Origin: Scedosporium boydii
Taxonomy: Eukaryota > Ascomycota > Sordariomycetes > Microascales > Microascaceae
Direction of reading: 5' to 3'
DNA: 64,000 bases
NCBI GenBank assembly: GCA_002221725.1
Contig: NJFT01000010.1
Span: forward strand, 248,001-312,000
Both the position numbers and the translations under genes were made by a program. Below are positions 1-11,347 of the stretch, piece by piece. The notes under the pieces are model-generated. The model saw nothing but the letters and a program-made list of their open reading frames with translations, was not told the origin of the DNA and did no database searches. Numbering within the stretch: position 1 is the first letter of the stretch; every line of letters starts with the position of its first letter.

Positions 1-1548
1 CAAGAGGACCGTTCCTCGTTTACTCACATATGCTCGTTGCTGCTGGCCCGTAGCTGCCTGACTGACATTTACAGCCGTCGAGGGTCCCAGCCCACCGGTC
101 TCAAATCGGGGAGCGGCGGGATCAACGGGCTCACTAGTGCTTGTGTACGTTTCGAGAAGACCCGAGATGTTTCGGCTTGAGAGGTTCACGAAGTTTCCTT
201 TGATCCACGCAGTAAGATCATCCTCGGTTCGAATCGTCGGGGGAATGAGAAGGGGGCCTTCGTTTGCATTGTTCTACAGCAGCGTTAGAGGTACCTCGAA
301 ACCTTGCAACAGCCAGTCCGCATGCGAAGTTTGCTTACGCCAATCAAGATCCGATCACCGTTGACCTTGCCTTTTAGATCAGCGAGTAAAATGCTTGGGG
401 GACCAGTTATGTATGTATCGTCTGTGACGGGAATGAATGCCCTGTGTCAAAGTTAGCGCCGAAGGAATGATGTCAATCCGCTGGGTGCCTGGAAGGTATA
501 CCAGTTCCCGTAAAATGTTGGTGCTGATGAGGATACAAGATTGGCGGCGCGCTGAAGCTCAAGTGAGTCGGACTCCACCAAGCAATCGAAAGCGTCGGCA
601 AGGTCGCAGCCCAATGCCACGGCCAGATCCTGATAATGCTGGACTCGACTCTCGTCGTCATATCGCGGTTGAGTTGGGACCCAAGGCGAAGCGGCAATGA
701 TCTATACATCCAATTCATTAGTTCAGCATAGGCATACGAAAGGTCGACCTTCGCGTCTCTCACGTTTTTGAACAAACTATTCCCTAAACCACCATCCTCA
801 GCAATCGAGTGAAGGAGTACAGATCCTCCACCCGCTGATTCACCCGCTATCGTCACTCTATCCGGATCCCCGCCAAACTTGGATACGTGCTCCTGAACCC
901 ACTCAAACGCAAATTTCTGGTCGAGAAGGCCTGCGTTGAGAACGCCGCGTTCCTTGACTTCTGCCGACGACAAGAATCCGAATGCGCCGAGCTGATAAAC
1001 AGGTTAGCGTCCTCTGGTAACTCGTTAGGAGAAAACTGTTTCCTCCAGAAGGGGAGGCATACCCTATACTGAATGGTAACGGAAATGAATGAGTTTTCGT
1101 TGGCAGCCATAAAATCTGTCATGTCCTGATTTCCATTGCCGAGCCCATAGCCACCACCATGAATCGAGATGAAGACGGGAAGCGGATTATCCTCCGAAGC
1201 GCCCTCCGGCGAGTAGACATTCAGGGACAAACAGTCCTCATCACCAGGCACAAATGTAACAGTCGGACGTGACATTGACGGGAAGGCTTGTGGACAGGAC
1301 GGACCGAACTCATCGGCGATGATAACCTCGCCCGTCGGCTCTGGCGTCCTTGGAGCCTGCCATCGGAGGGAACCCACGGGCGGTGCGGCGTACCGGATAC
1401 CCTTCCAGATTTTCAGGCTGGTCGAGTCATTGTGAAAGCCCCGATAAATTCCATAACCGAGATCGACATCTAAGCTTGTAGGCTGGGATGAAGCTCGGGG
1501 TGTGGACACGAGGAGTACGCCAACTGCGATGAAATAGAGCGGACTCAT
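1..1548 (-). CDS. Secreted type-B carboxylesterase/lipase, 3' end beyond window
   Basis: An alpha/beta hydrolase of the carboxylesterase B family, which hydrolyses ester bonds of lipids or xenobiotics outside the cell. ATG at 1548 is followed by a signal peptide (about 20 residues, ending near ASS). The start of the fold (KGIRYAAPPVGSLRW), the oxyanion-hole motif HGGGYGLG and the nucleophile elbow GESAGG are all present. I read exons 1548-1063, 991-764, 701-502, 441-339 and 273-28. The introns (992-1062, 702-763, 442-501, 274-338) are 60-71 nt with GT-AG ends, and removing them restores the family reading QYR/LGAFGF and FKN/IIAASPW. A further donor (GTGAGT) at position 27 leads off the left edge, so the C-terminal half, including the catalytic His, is not in view. 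Nothing suggests inactivation in the part seen. Confidence 0.93.
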
Positions 1549-2126
1549 CGTGATATCGTGATTACTTCAGAAATGGCAACTATCACACATTCAACCCGTT
1601 TATGGCGATAAAGCGGGGACGTCGCGCGGCCAAGTGCCCGGATCGTGAGGATATCTACCGCGGGAAGAGAGCAAAGTAGTCCACTGCCGTAATTAGCCGG
1701 GACAGAAAAATCCTGGCGAGCACCATGGGCTACTCGATCCTGTTATAGATACATACAATGCCACGTCTTATTACCATAACGCTGGATATTAGCTTTATCT
1801 AAAGAAGTTAACACATGCTCTGAAGCTGTGGCAAGATCCTCCTCTAGTAGCCATCGCCCGTAAATATGTCACTCCCAGAAAGTATCTATCCAAATTTTTA
1901 TCTTTACGAGAAACTGCGGGTTATCATGGGATGACGCGACATTGTCTCTATCGCGGACATAACAAGTAGCTAACTTAGATGACGGCCAAGGTGCCGGGGT
2001 AGAGACGGACTAAACGCGAGCAAGCCTGTGTATTTATCATATTTAAATGGACTACCACTTCAATTCGAACATTAATCTACACTTTGATGAAATTCGGATG
2101 AATATGGACTCGTATTTTTCAATAGC
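1549..2126. other. Intergenic, no gene seen
   Basis: Space between the carboxylesterase start and the 3' end of the AAA ATPase. AT-richer than its neighbours, with no coding signal that I can support on either strand. Confidence 0.6.
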
Positions 2127-4448
2127 TTATTCGGCGTTCAACTCGTCCAAAGCCTTCGCAACCTCAACGATCCTCTCGTCCTCCATCAACTCCACGAGGA
2201 CAATGGCTTGAACATGCTTTGGCTCCAGTAATTCGCCGCTGGACCGAGCATGAAGTGCAGCCGTTCGAAGTATATTCTTGATAACGCGGCCCTAAGTATT
2301 TCATTAGTAAGTTTCATCCAAGATAAAGGGCTTCTTGGGAGTCATACATTGACGGAAAGTTTCCCAAGCGCCTCGAAAGCCGCGTCAGACCACGATTCAC
2401 TATTCACCGCTGCCTTGTTATGTTCGACCATGGCCTTCCAGATATGTGTCCGCGCCTCCTGATCTAGATCGGGAAGTCGGATCTTTACATTGATTCGGCT
2501 CATGAAGGCGTCGTCGAATTGGTCTTTCCGATTCGTCGTGAGGAATAGGATTCCCTCGAAATATTCGAGCATCCTCAACCAGACTAAAATGGGCAAGGGT
2601 TAATGGCCATAGGCACAGGGGAAAGTTCTGACCCTCCTTACCTGCGACAATCGCATTTCTTTCCAGTTCGTTGGAGCTTCTCTTTGACATGACCACGTCG
2701 GCCTCGTCCAGAAGAATGACTGCGCCCCATCGAGTGCTGAGTTCGAACACCTCCTTGAGCCTCTCTTCGATACGAGACACCGACACACTTAGCTCGCCAC
2801 CGGAGAGATTGTACAGCGGCAGGCCTTGAAGTTTTGCTATGCTCTCTACAGGATGACCTTTTGGTTAGCCCGGGCACTGCTACGGGGGGCATGGTTGGAT
2901 GTTATCATCTTACCTGCAGTCAAGGTTTTTCCAATCCCAGGGTTGCTGCATGAATCCATGTCAGCTTGAGCTTTCACACTTTGAAGACAAAGACCTTACC
3001 CATGCAGTAACAAGACAAGGCCTTTGCCCTTTCCGTCGATGATGTCGTCAAATACGTCGGCTTCGCTGTTTCCGTGGCCCGTAATAAGAGAGCGGACGAG
3101 ACTTTTGGTATTCCTATCGATCTTGAGAGAGTTGAATGCCTTGTCGCTCTTCTCGACAGGCTGCAACCTATCGACAACCACCCAGGCCCATGCCTTGAGC
3201 TTGAGGCAGTACGCAGGTATCCGCGGTGGGCAAAGAAGAAGGACGTCCTCCATGTTAGTGATGCCGTACTTCTGTTGATGAGAAGTGGTCAGCTTCTCAA
3301 ACGCCCCCCCTGGCCGACTTCCGTCTGATTCAATTTCGGCTTCATTATGATCCAAGATTTCAACCCCCGGATTAGATTCAAAGTCAGAACCAGAGTCAGA
3401 ATCAGCATCGGAGTCGGAATCCGATCCTTTAGAACGTCGAATTCCATCATCTAGCAATTGAATCGCGTCCGGTTCTTTGGTTCTCAAGTACATTGGATAA
3501 TCGACAACGACAGGTTGGGCGATCTAAACGCAGAGTGATCAGCAAAAGAAAGAAAAACTATCCAGGAAAGCCTAAGTCGAGGAGTCTCTTCGGATAACAT
3601 ACCTTCGAGTCAAGACGAATATTCTTGCCAACAATAGGACCCTCGTAATACTGGTAGGCATGGCTATCGAGCTCCGGTCCAAGCAGTTCGCGAAACTTCT
3701 CACCCCTGGCGATGAGCGCGCTTCTCTTGCTTGCCCATTCGCCCTTCGGCAAGTATTTGACGGGGATGAGGGGCAGTTGCGAGATGTTCATTGCTCCGTC
3801 TACACGTTGAGCGAAGGAAACCACGCAACTCTTCTCCGTCATGCCTAGGCGGTTCCCGTCGAAATCGACGCGGACTCCGTGTACCACCCAGGTCAAAGGA
3901 AGTTGTGTGGATTTCGCAATATCTCGGCACAGCCAACACTCTGGTTCATCCCCGTCGACATATAGGAGCAACTCGTTGGGGGGAAAGATCGTCCATGCTG
4001 CTTCGAAGGAGACTTTTCCCTGGCTCAAAAGGGAGGAGTGTTTGTCGAGCTGGCTGAGCGTTAATCTATCGTTCCGGATGTAATCGCGCACCAGCTTCAT
4101 TTCGTCACGGAGAGGCTTGGCCTTGTTGTCGTCCTGGGAAAATTGCTCGATCTCATCCTTCTTAAAGAATAGCTCGTAGAACGGCGCCGGTAGAACCATG
4201 GGGTGGGTCGAGATGTCGATACTGTCATAGGTATAAGGGATAAGTTCCCTCAGCGAATTGCACAGGCTCTTGGACTGGACACAGAGCTCTGTTCGCAAAT
4301 AATAGTCCCGATCCTGTCGCCTCTGCACGACTCGCCGGAGGAGTAAAGCCCATCGGCTGTGCTTGCGCTTCTGGGCTTCTTCATTGCGTTTCTTTGGTTG
4401 TGTGGCGTACTGAGCTGTCGGGATTATCTCTTCGTTCTCGCCAAACAT
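2127..4448 (-). CDS. AAA ATPase with N-terminal DUF7025-like region
   Basis: A fungal AAA-type P-loop ATPase, presumably a protein-remodelling enzyme; substrate and location unknown. Exons 4448-3603, 3523-3000, 2945-2914, 2845-2642, 2583-2348 and 2291-2127 give 668 residues in frame. The N-terminal half carries the AAWTIFPPNELL region typical of DUF7025 proteins. An acidic Ser/Asp stretch follows (about residues 307-320). The ATPase has Walker A GNPGIGKT (split by an intron), Walker B VILLDEAD and sensor-1-type FLTTNR. A polar C-terminal helix region closes the protein. Upstream, a possible extra small exon (ATG near 4532, then a short GT-AG intron ending about 4483) would extend the N-terminus in frame, so the start at 4448 is not certain. 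It is head-to-head with the membrane protein gene at 4944. Confidence 0.9.
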
Positions 4449-4943
4449 CGTCTGGGATGAGATGACGGTTACATCCTTGAATTCTATAATAACAAGATCC
4501 GGCTCATCTTCAGATTTTCACGTCGGGTATCCATCACACCCTCAGTGATGCTTTTCGGTGACAAGCCATGGCCAATGATAGATGATGCTGCTTGTCCAGC
4601 GGAATGTGTAAGTGTAAAAAGACTGCTCAGCACTGCTTCTGAAGAATCCGCCTGCAGCGGCACTCCGAAGCAATTGGCCAGACTTTCTCAACCTTGAGCG
4701 CAATCGATCCAGCCCAGCGAATAACTGGATAATACTTGTTCAGAGATGTGAGCAGGCAGCCCAAGGCGAACTCTTGGGATGCCTCAATTGCGCAACCAGC
4801 TCGAATTCACGAAAAATCTTTTTCATTCCCTTGTCGCGAGACTAATATTTTACTATCTCGGTCCGTCCTTTCCTCCCGACCATTGCGGACTGACGACCAT
4901 ATCAACATTTTTCATTTTTCAAACTTTTCTTCACCTCTCAACT
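4449..4943. promoter_or_regulatory. Shared head-to-head promoter region
   Basis: About 495 bp between the AAA ATPase start (minus) and the membrane protein ATG at 4944 (plus). Pyrimidine-rich DNA precedes the plus-strand start. No specific binding site is claimed; a bidirectional promoter is inferred from gene orientation only. Confidence 0.4.
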
Positions 4944-7622
4944 ATGCCGCGTGTATCTCGATCTTGGTCCAGACACCAGAGCTTTCCGCTCGAGTCGGGC
5001 AATGCACCCACCATTGATACCCCAATTTCAATTTCCCAGGCGGGTGTTATGAAGAGAGTCCTCTACTTCACGGGGTACTCTGAACCGGAATCAATTCCCG
5101 ACGTGATTGTTCGCGAAGGATTGCGCAACATCGAAGACAGCATTCCATATGGAGTCTCTGCCACCATCCAAGAGGAGCTGTGGAGAGCCGAAGTTTCCCG
5201 GCTCGCTGACGTTGTTGAGAAACCCGAGGAGCCCATCTGTTTCCGGGGATCTGATGCGCTGGCACATGATACGAAGCCGGCGTATGATATGCTGGCGAGC
5301 TTGGCCAACTCGGCTTTGGTCGCTACGTATCTCATAGTGCAGGATGCGCAGGGAATCATTGCCAACCGCCATCCCAATCTCATGTCACAGCACCTGTATA
5401 ACGAGTCGAGGCAGGCTCTGGAGCGATTCGTCCGTACTCGCGAAGACGACCAAGAAGAAGAAGACGAACATCACGAGGATAACGAGGGTCACCAAAACAG
5501 CGGGGAAGATGTCATTCCCGAGCCTGTCAGTGAGCCGGAATGTCGCCCGGAAGATTATGTCGAGTTCGTCAACTGCATCACCGCGGTGCTTGCCAGGAGT
5601 CTATGCCGGGCTGCCTCCGGAGTTGACTGGCACGAGGGCGTCCTGGCATGTATTGCAAAGATTTCCACCAAGCTCAAGATTGTCTCTCATTCGCTAAAGG
5701 ACGCTGTACATCAAAGCCTGGAGAACAACCCAAGCTCAATCGATAGGTCCCAGATGACGGCTGCCATGGTCGGCGGCCATGATCGTGGGCAGCATGGGGG
5801 AAAGGGAGCGCCCGACCCCTTGCGAGACATGATGATGGCCGTCGAGTCGTTGAGTTCGGGGAATGCGACGAACTCGGATCAGACGACGCAGTCTACCGCA
5901 AACCATCTTCGCGCACGATATTGGCTTGACGCTTCGATGCAGCTGTTCTTCGTGACGCAAATCCTGGAATATATTCTCGTATCGCTGAGAGGAACGAATC
6001 GTCTCGCAGTCAAGTCGACAACCTCTTATGAGTTGTGCTCCGTCTTGTATCGGTCGACTTTCGATAACTTCACCACGCTGTTGTACCAGGACGTCGACGG
6101 TGAATACGTGGGCACGTCGAAGATGGAACAAATCAATGTCGCTCATGCCGCGTACAGTACCCTCAAAGCCAACATTGAAGCGATAGAGAAGCATAGAAAG
6201 ACGACACAGCAGAGCTCTCAACCAAGAGACCAGCAGCCCCAATCTTCCCGCGCGAGTGAGACTGCTACTCTTGAGGGACTCCCCGGCGAGGAGGGCTCGT
6301 CAGTCACAACCACCGATAATAATGACGACACGAAGGGTGGGACGACCGATGTCACGCCTATACTGCCAGCCGATATGCCGCAGCTAGTGGGCACCACTCT
6401 ATCGTGGCGTCACATCCCAGCCTCCGACTCGACCGACTCCCGGAAGAAAACTGAGGCCCTTCCTAATGATGGCTCCGCGAGGCCAGGCCAATTTGCAACC
6501 AAGGAACTGAAGTTGAAGTCCATGGCAGATGTCATAACAGCTTTGGTCTCCATCATATCCACCAGTCCCAAAATCATCCTTATTATTACCGAATGGATCG
6601 GAGCGGAAGCCCTCAGAGGGCCTAGAAAAGTGAGGCTGACCGAGTCTCCAACCTGCCAAGCGTTCTACAGTCTATCGACAACAAAGTACCGAGAGATCTG
6701 GAGCCAACCATCTGAACTGCCTTTGTCGCCACTTTCAGAAACATTCATGGTGAGGAATATTTCACAATCCAAGCCTGGGGGAGCCTTCTCGACCACGGGA
6801 TCTGGTCGCGACCGCGGCGGAAAGCACGAAGACCCCTCGAAGCACAAGCGTTCATCAAGTCAAGAAGAACAGACCATGAAACTCGAGGCCAAGGTCTCGG
6901 AAGCAGATGCGAGAATGAAAAAGTGGATCTTTGAGGAGAATGGCGTCCGAGTATACTGCGTCCCCTATGTCTCGTTTATCCTTGGGATGGCCGCTATCTT
7001 TTCCGGGGGAGGTATCATAGCTGCTTTCACCATTGGCAATAGGCTCGATCCAATAGATCCCATGAACATTCCAATGTTCTGCTGGGTGTTGGCGGGCTTC
7101 TTCATTCTCGTTTCAAAGAGCACTCGGGTCGCGGAGTGGCCGTGGAGAGACTTTCTCCGCGGTCAAGTTCTCTGCAGGAGCGTTTCCGAGTTGCACTCTG
7201 TATCTGGCATCGACGAGCAGCTCATATTGGCAAAGCTGCTGCAAGAGGAGACGTCAAATCGGCTGATAACAAGAGGACCATTCAACAGCATCTTCTCCCG
7301 CAGGTCGGAGAATGGCTTTTCGATCGACGCTCCCGTCAACATGAAGACCATGGCCGCTAGCGGGCTCATCATGGTCGTCGTTCAGTCGCAGTATTACGGC
7401 AAGTTCCTCGTGTGTCTCGACGTTCGGAAGGGAACACGCTACCAAGCCATCTTCCGGACAAGCATTCCCATGGAAGACAGAGAACTCATCTTCAGCGACC
7501 CCTTAAACCTTAAAAATGGTAGAGTAGAGGATGATGTTAAGATTCCATTGCAAATCGGCGAAGACTCGCAATGGAGCAGGATTGTTGGTTTATATGCGAA
7601 CGAAAATTGTTCTTTCGCATAG
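4944..7622 (+). CDS. Conserved-looking membrane protein of unknown function
   Basis: A single open frame of 892 residues from the ATG at 4944. An in-frame ATG at 4779 would add 55 residues rich in Phe and Leu, but the 4944 start sits after a typical CT-rich leader and is preferred. Most of the protein is hydrophilic and probably cytosolic, with an acidic segment (QEEEDEHHEDNE) near residue 170 and a low-complexity Gln/Ser/Thr linker around residues 415-480. Two adjacent hydrophobic segments, about residues 672-700 and 706-726, look like a transmembrane hairpin. A further 165 residues follow. I do not recognise a catalytic motif or a named family. It diverges from the AAA ATPase gene, which may hint at co-regulation. 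Confidence 0.8.
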   Translation: MPRVSRSWSRHQSFPLESGNAPTIDTPISISQAGVMKRVLYFTGYSEPESIPDVIVREGLRNIEDSIPYGVSATIQEELWRAEVSRLADVVEKPEEPICFRGSDALAHDTKPAYDMLASLANSALVATYLIVQDAQGIIANRHPNLMSQHLYNESRQALERFVRTREDDQEEEDEHHEDNEGHQNSGEDVIPEPVSEPECRPEDYVEFVNCITAVLARSLCRAASGVDWHEGVLACIAKISTKLKIVSHSLKDAVHQSLENNPSSIDRSQMTAAMVGGHDRGQHGGKGAPDPLRDMMMAVESLSSGNATNSDQTTQSTANHLRARYWLDASMQLFFVTQILEYILVSLRGTNRLAVKSTTSYELCSVLYRSTFDNFTTLLYQDVDGEYVGTSKMEQINVAHAAYSTLKANIEAIEKHRKTTQQSSQPRDQQPQSSRASETATLEGLPGEEGSSVTTTDNNDDTKGGTTDVTPILPADMPQLVGTTLSWRHIPASDSTDSRKKTEALPNDGSARPGQFATKELKLKSMADVITALVSIISTSPKIILIITEWIGAEALRGPRKVRLTESPTCQAFYSLSTTKYREIWSQPSELPLSPLSETFMVRNISQSKPGGAFSTTGSGRDRGGKHEDPSKHKRSSSQEEQTMKLEAKVSEADARMKKWIFEENGVRVYCVPYVSFILGMAAIFSGGGIIAAFTIGNRLDPIDPMNIPMFCWVLAGFFILVSKSTRVAEWPWRDFLRGQVLCRSVSELHSVSGIDEQLILAKLLQEETSNRLITRGPFNSIFSRRSENGFSIDAPVNMKTMAASGLIMVVVQSQYYGKFLVCLDVRKGTRYQAIFRTSIPMEDRELIFSDPLNLKNGRVEDDVKIPLQIGEDSQWSRIVGLYANENCSFA

Positions 7623-7975
7623 GGATAGTCTGTCCTTCTTTTGTACGTTGATGTATCTTGGGTTTGAAAACTTTATTTTCTATAAAATATCCGCGTGTTA
7701 GGTTATTCATGTCGTGACGCAATAGAAGTCTAGCCGCGAAGTTATGAAGTACAAGTTGTACTCGCCTCGGAATACGTGAGTCTGCTTCCGTTTAGGTGTG
7801 ATTCGAATGGCTATTACCTGCGCCTCCCAAATATCCTAACGGCTCTTTCATAAACGACCTCTTGTCTCTGCGACAGCTTTGAGGAAACTGCCTCTGCGGA
7901 ACGTTCACATATCTAACGAGATTTCATTGACTGGCCTTTCCGTAAGGAGACACTCCGTAGCCGTGCTAACTCGTA
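7623..7975. other. Intergenic, convergent 3' ends
   Basis: Gap between two converging genes. No coding or structural feature recognised. Confidence 0.6.
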
Positions 7976-8761
7976 CTAACTTCCCAAGGCCGGTTGCCGT
8001 ACAGCACATCGGAAGGTATAAGAGCCCCATCTACCGTCACCGCTAGGAGCGGGGGTGTTATCCGCATACTCGTCAAGATGCACAGTCAGGCTGTCTTCCA
8101 TCTGCCACCCAAGTTGCTCGAACACGCTCCATCCCGCCTCAGAAAGATGAACCCAGCAAATGACCTCATGCTCATCGGCTTTTCTAGTGCCCCATCGGAT
8201 CAATGCTTTGCCGATACCATGACCCTGGAATTCGGGGTGCACGGCAATCTGACAGATGAACATGCACCTTGCTCCCTTGGGCATGATCCTCTGTACAAAG
8301 GAATTCATATGATCGCTGGTGAGCTTCTCCAGCTCTGCCACCCCTGGCCTAGCAGTTGATGGAGGTGTCTCGTTTGAATGGTCTCTCGTCGTCTTATCCT
8401 TTGGGGTATCTCTCTTCCCCGTCTCTCGCACTGAGCTTCCTGTTTCCCCCATCCCTAGGGCATCCCGTGGAACTTCCTCCAGCCCTTGCTCACCCCAAGT
8501 GACGTGTCCAATAATTCGTCCACTACTCTCGTCGACTGCCTTGAGCACGGTGAGCCTTACGCGGCCGGGTGCCGGATTCTCCATGTTGTTGATGTAGTCG
8601 CGGGTTACGCCCATCATGCAGTCCCTAAACCACCCAGACCCGTAGGCGTTTTCCTTGAACTGGGTGTTCTTGTCCTCTTTGAAGCTCTGAATCGATATGT
8701 AGACTAACGACTCGATGTCGTCTGGCGTGGCGGGAACAATCGACACTGGGAATTGAGACAT
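7976..8761 (-). CDS. GNAT-family N-acetyltransferase
   Basis: An intronless gene of 261 residues. It transfers an acetyl group from acetyl-CoA to an unidentified amine. The acetyl-CoA binding motif A is visible as AVHPEFQGHGIGKALI (the Q-x-x-G-x-G signature), followed by a beta strand (EVICWVHLSEAGWSVFEQLGW) typical of the fold. A charged, probably disordered insertion (about residues 115-150) separates strands 3 and 4. The open frame continues upstream to 8938, but that stretch holds a poly-Lys run encoded by a 16-nt homopolymer, so the start MSQFPVS at 8761 is chosen. Fungal relatives of this shape are often uncharacterised or polyamine-type acetyltransferases. The substrate cannot be told from sequence. 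Confidence 0.9.
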   Translation of the reverse strand: MSQFPVSIVPATPDDIESLVYISIQSFKEDKNTQFKENAYGSGWFRDCMMGVTRDYINNMENPAPGRVRLTVLKAVDESSGRIIGHVTWGEQGLEEVPRDALGMGETGSSVRETGKRDTPKDKTTRDHSNETPPSTARPGVAELEKLTSDHMNSFVQRIMPKGARCMFICQIAVHPEFQGHGIGKALIRWGTRKADEHEVICWVHLSEAGWSVFEQLGWQMEDSLTVHLDEYADNTPAPSGDGRWGSYTFRCAVRQPALGS

Positions 8762-8801
8762 GGCTGCGGAGAGGCGGCCGTATACGACTCGGTGTTTCTG
8801 C

Positions 8802-8817
8802 TTTTTTTTTTTTTTTT
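8802..8817. repeat. Poly(T) run, 16 nt
   Basis: Homopolymer just upstream of the GNAT start (poly(A) on the transcribed strand). Likely length-variable and possibly a nucleosome-free promoter element. Confidence 0.85.
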
Positions 8818-9606
8818 CTCCGTTTGATGGCGAGATGGGCTCGATGCTGCGAGCTTCAACTGGCGGAAGGGGATAAAAGTAACATAAAAGCGACGATATT
8901 ATCCGAAATGAGTCATTCGGCGGCCGAAGGCATGCCAATATGTAGATCTAGATATAATATCCAGAACAGCTTACTTGATTGAATCTCTCAAGATAAAAAT
9001 AGAACGTTGGGTTGGCCTTAAAGTACCCCGTGGCCGAAAAAGATGAAGCTCGCCAGGGGAAAGAGAATGGCATTCCCTAGAAGATGAACCTCCGCTTATA
9101 TATCGACAACTAGCTCAGTCTCTAGACTGTGCCCTTCAAGAAAGCCCAGGAAATAATATGGAATCTTCACTAAACTTGAACTTGATCCAGAGGCTGATGA
9201 GGTACCAAACGCAGAAAAGAAAAAAAGAAAAGAAAAAAAGAAAAAAAGTTGGAGAGACACGATGAAAATGATCAGGTTTGTTGTTGTCAATGATGCTCTC
9301 CCTGTGCATTGGATAGAGCTTATCAATAAATGCGTAATCGTATTCTCTTCTGATTGGTATCCCTCCCATATCCTGTTCTCTAATCTAAAATTTCCTTTCC
9401 ATGTCGAGAGTCCCTGCTCAGTTCTCAGACGAAAACGATTTCGAGGATTTCGTTATGGTGTGTCGTCGCCGTCGGATGGGCAAAGAAGACATGTGGCTTT
9501 GCCCTTGACATCACGTACCGTTTCCTGTTTCCTACCACCCTTGCTTTCAGGCACACATTGACCTCCAAATCCCTTCGACTCTTGAACTATTTTCAGTGAT
9601 AAACTT
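8818..9606. other. Intergenic with purine tract
   Basis: Holds a 37-nt A/G-only tract at about 9212-9248 and a TATATA element near 9098. Short open frames here are low complexity and not supported as genes. Confidence 0.6.
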
Positions 9607-11347
9607 CTAAGATCGTAGTCCTGTAACTTTCGGCGAATCTGCGATTCGTCCTAACCATCTAATACTGCGTTTCGCCGTTGCTCCAGCTGGCTCGGCGACC
9701 GATTTCCCCTTATTGCCATGGCCGCCAGGTAACGTTTCGTCTTCAGGCTTCGAGGCCTCAAAGCTCATCCACCAGCAGGTGCTCAGTAAACAAGCCAGTA
9801 ACAAGAACGTCAAAATACCCGCCCCAGCACGGTCTGCCGTCGTAATGTCCTTGTGCACTGTTACATCGCCGCCCCCCCGACCACCCCCCGCGGACGGGTC
9901 ACCCGGAGAAATCCCGCCGGTAGAGTCAGTAACAGGCGCATTCGGCGGATTCGGCTCGTTGACCATTAGGCTAGACACCGCGGCCAAGACATTCATCTGT
10001 TCACCGGCGCCAGTCGTTTTGTCGACGGACGGGTCGACGAACTCCCCCCCGCTCCAGTAGAACCCGCAGCGGCGACCAGTGTCGCCACCCGTGCATTGGT
10101 TAACGGCTGCCTGGGCGGATTTGCGAAGCACCGGGAGGATCTTGTCGGCGGTGAAGGGGGCGATTTGCGCGACGACGGTAAGCCAGCGATGAACGTATCC
10201 TTTGAAAGACAGCATGTCGGTGCTGCAACTGCCCTTTGCGCCCTCGCAAGGGACTTCATAGGCAACACCATCGGGAAAGAAGTTCTTCAGTAGGGTATCG
10301 AGGAGCTTCTCGACGCGTTCGCGCCACATATCGGAACCGTCGGTCTTAAGAAACACGTTAGAACGGAATAAACCAAAATCTGGCGTCTCGGTGCCTTACA
10401 TAGTTGTACATAAAAGCGGCGCCTTGTGTCAGAATAGCAGCGTTGTATGAGAAGGTTGCCGTATGAATATCTGTACAATTGGCTTCAATAGTGCCACCGT
10501 CGTAGACCTGCCACGTTTCGTGATCGATATAATTGACGCCGTATATCCAGTTCCAGGTGTCTTCAGCGTAACGAGCGTAGGTTGCGTTGTTCGTGTATCT
10601 GGCTAGGCGGGCACCAAGGTTGAAGAAGCATCCGTTCGCAATAGCTGCGATCTATCAGCGTTTCCGTTTCCAGCGTCCACTTCTACGAGACCAGAGACCA
10701 ACGTACTATTCTTATAGTTGTATCCACCGTTCGATAATGGGATCTGCCAGCGCATGCCTCCATTGCAATAGTGGTCATGCCGGCTGGGATCGGCCTGTGT
10801 ATTAAATACGGCTTGAGCTAAGGCGAGCCATTGGGGTTTGTCAGAAGGTGGATTCGGGAATTTCGTCTCGGCTGCTAGCATGGCAGACATGCCCCAAAAG
10901 CCCTGATCATCGTTTCCCAGCGACGCGGTGTGATTTGGCGGCATATAATCGGCATTAGGCCCGGTCTGATGTATCATCCCCTCCATGATGTCTTGGTTGT
11001 AGGTAGAATCACCCGTAAAGTGCCAATAATCGATAAGAGTGCCCATCATTGCACCTCCTTCCCACCAGAAATAGTCGCCCTTACCCTCGGTCGGCGGGCC
11101 TGGCAAGATGCCTGGAATCTGGCCCGGCTGATTGCCCTGATAGAAGGCCATCATATCGAATGCGAGGGTCCGTGCCGACTTGAGGATATTTTCTAATGAT
11201 GGGACTCGGAGTTAGTGGGTGTCGGCTTTAGGAATGAAAGTCGGTCGGATTGGGCACGGTACCTCGTGTGTCAATTTTGTAGTATTGTGCGCACACCCCT
11301 GGGAGGGCCCCTAGGAGGAGCGCTGTCTTGATGGCTATAAGGAACAT
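9607..11347 (-). CDS. GH76 mannan endo-1,6-alpha-mannosidase-like protein (Dcw1/Dfg5 type)
   Basis: A cell wall enzyme of glycoside hydrolase family 76. In fungi, Dcw1/Dfg5 proteins act on GPI-mannoprotein glycans and help cross-link them to wall glucan. Exons 11347-11263, 11192-10707, 10644-10400 and 10344-9607 give 517 residues. The signal peptide is [20 protein letters not shown]. Family blocks are [13 protein letters not shown], the catalytic Asp pair in [10 protein letters not shown], and [17 protein letters not shown]. The catalytic domain is followed by a Gly/Pro/Ser-rich linker and a hydrophobic segment ([17 protein letters not shown]). About 45 charged residues follow the segment, so the protein looks like a type I membrane protein rather than GPI-anchored. 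The upstream in-frame codons to 11431 are ignored because the signal peptide starts at 11347. Confidence 0.93.

Noticed and set aside
220..240. GGTTCGAATC resembling a tRNA B box
   Set aside because: Lies within a carboxylesterase exon and has no surrounding cloverleaf.
7537..7722. Possible extra gene at the 3' end of the 892-residue membrane protein
   Set aside because: Antisense shadow of the coding frame.
9096..9369. Minus-strand frames over the purine tract
   Set aside because: Composed of Phe/Leu/Ser runs from simple-sequence DNA.
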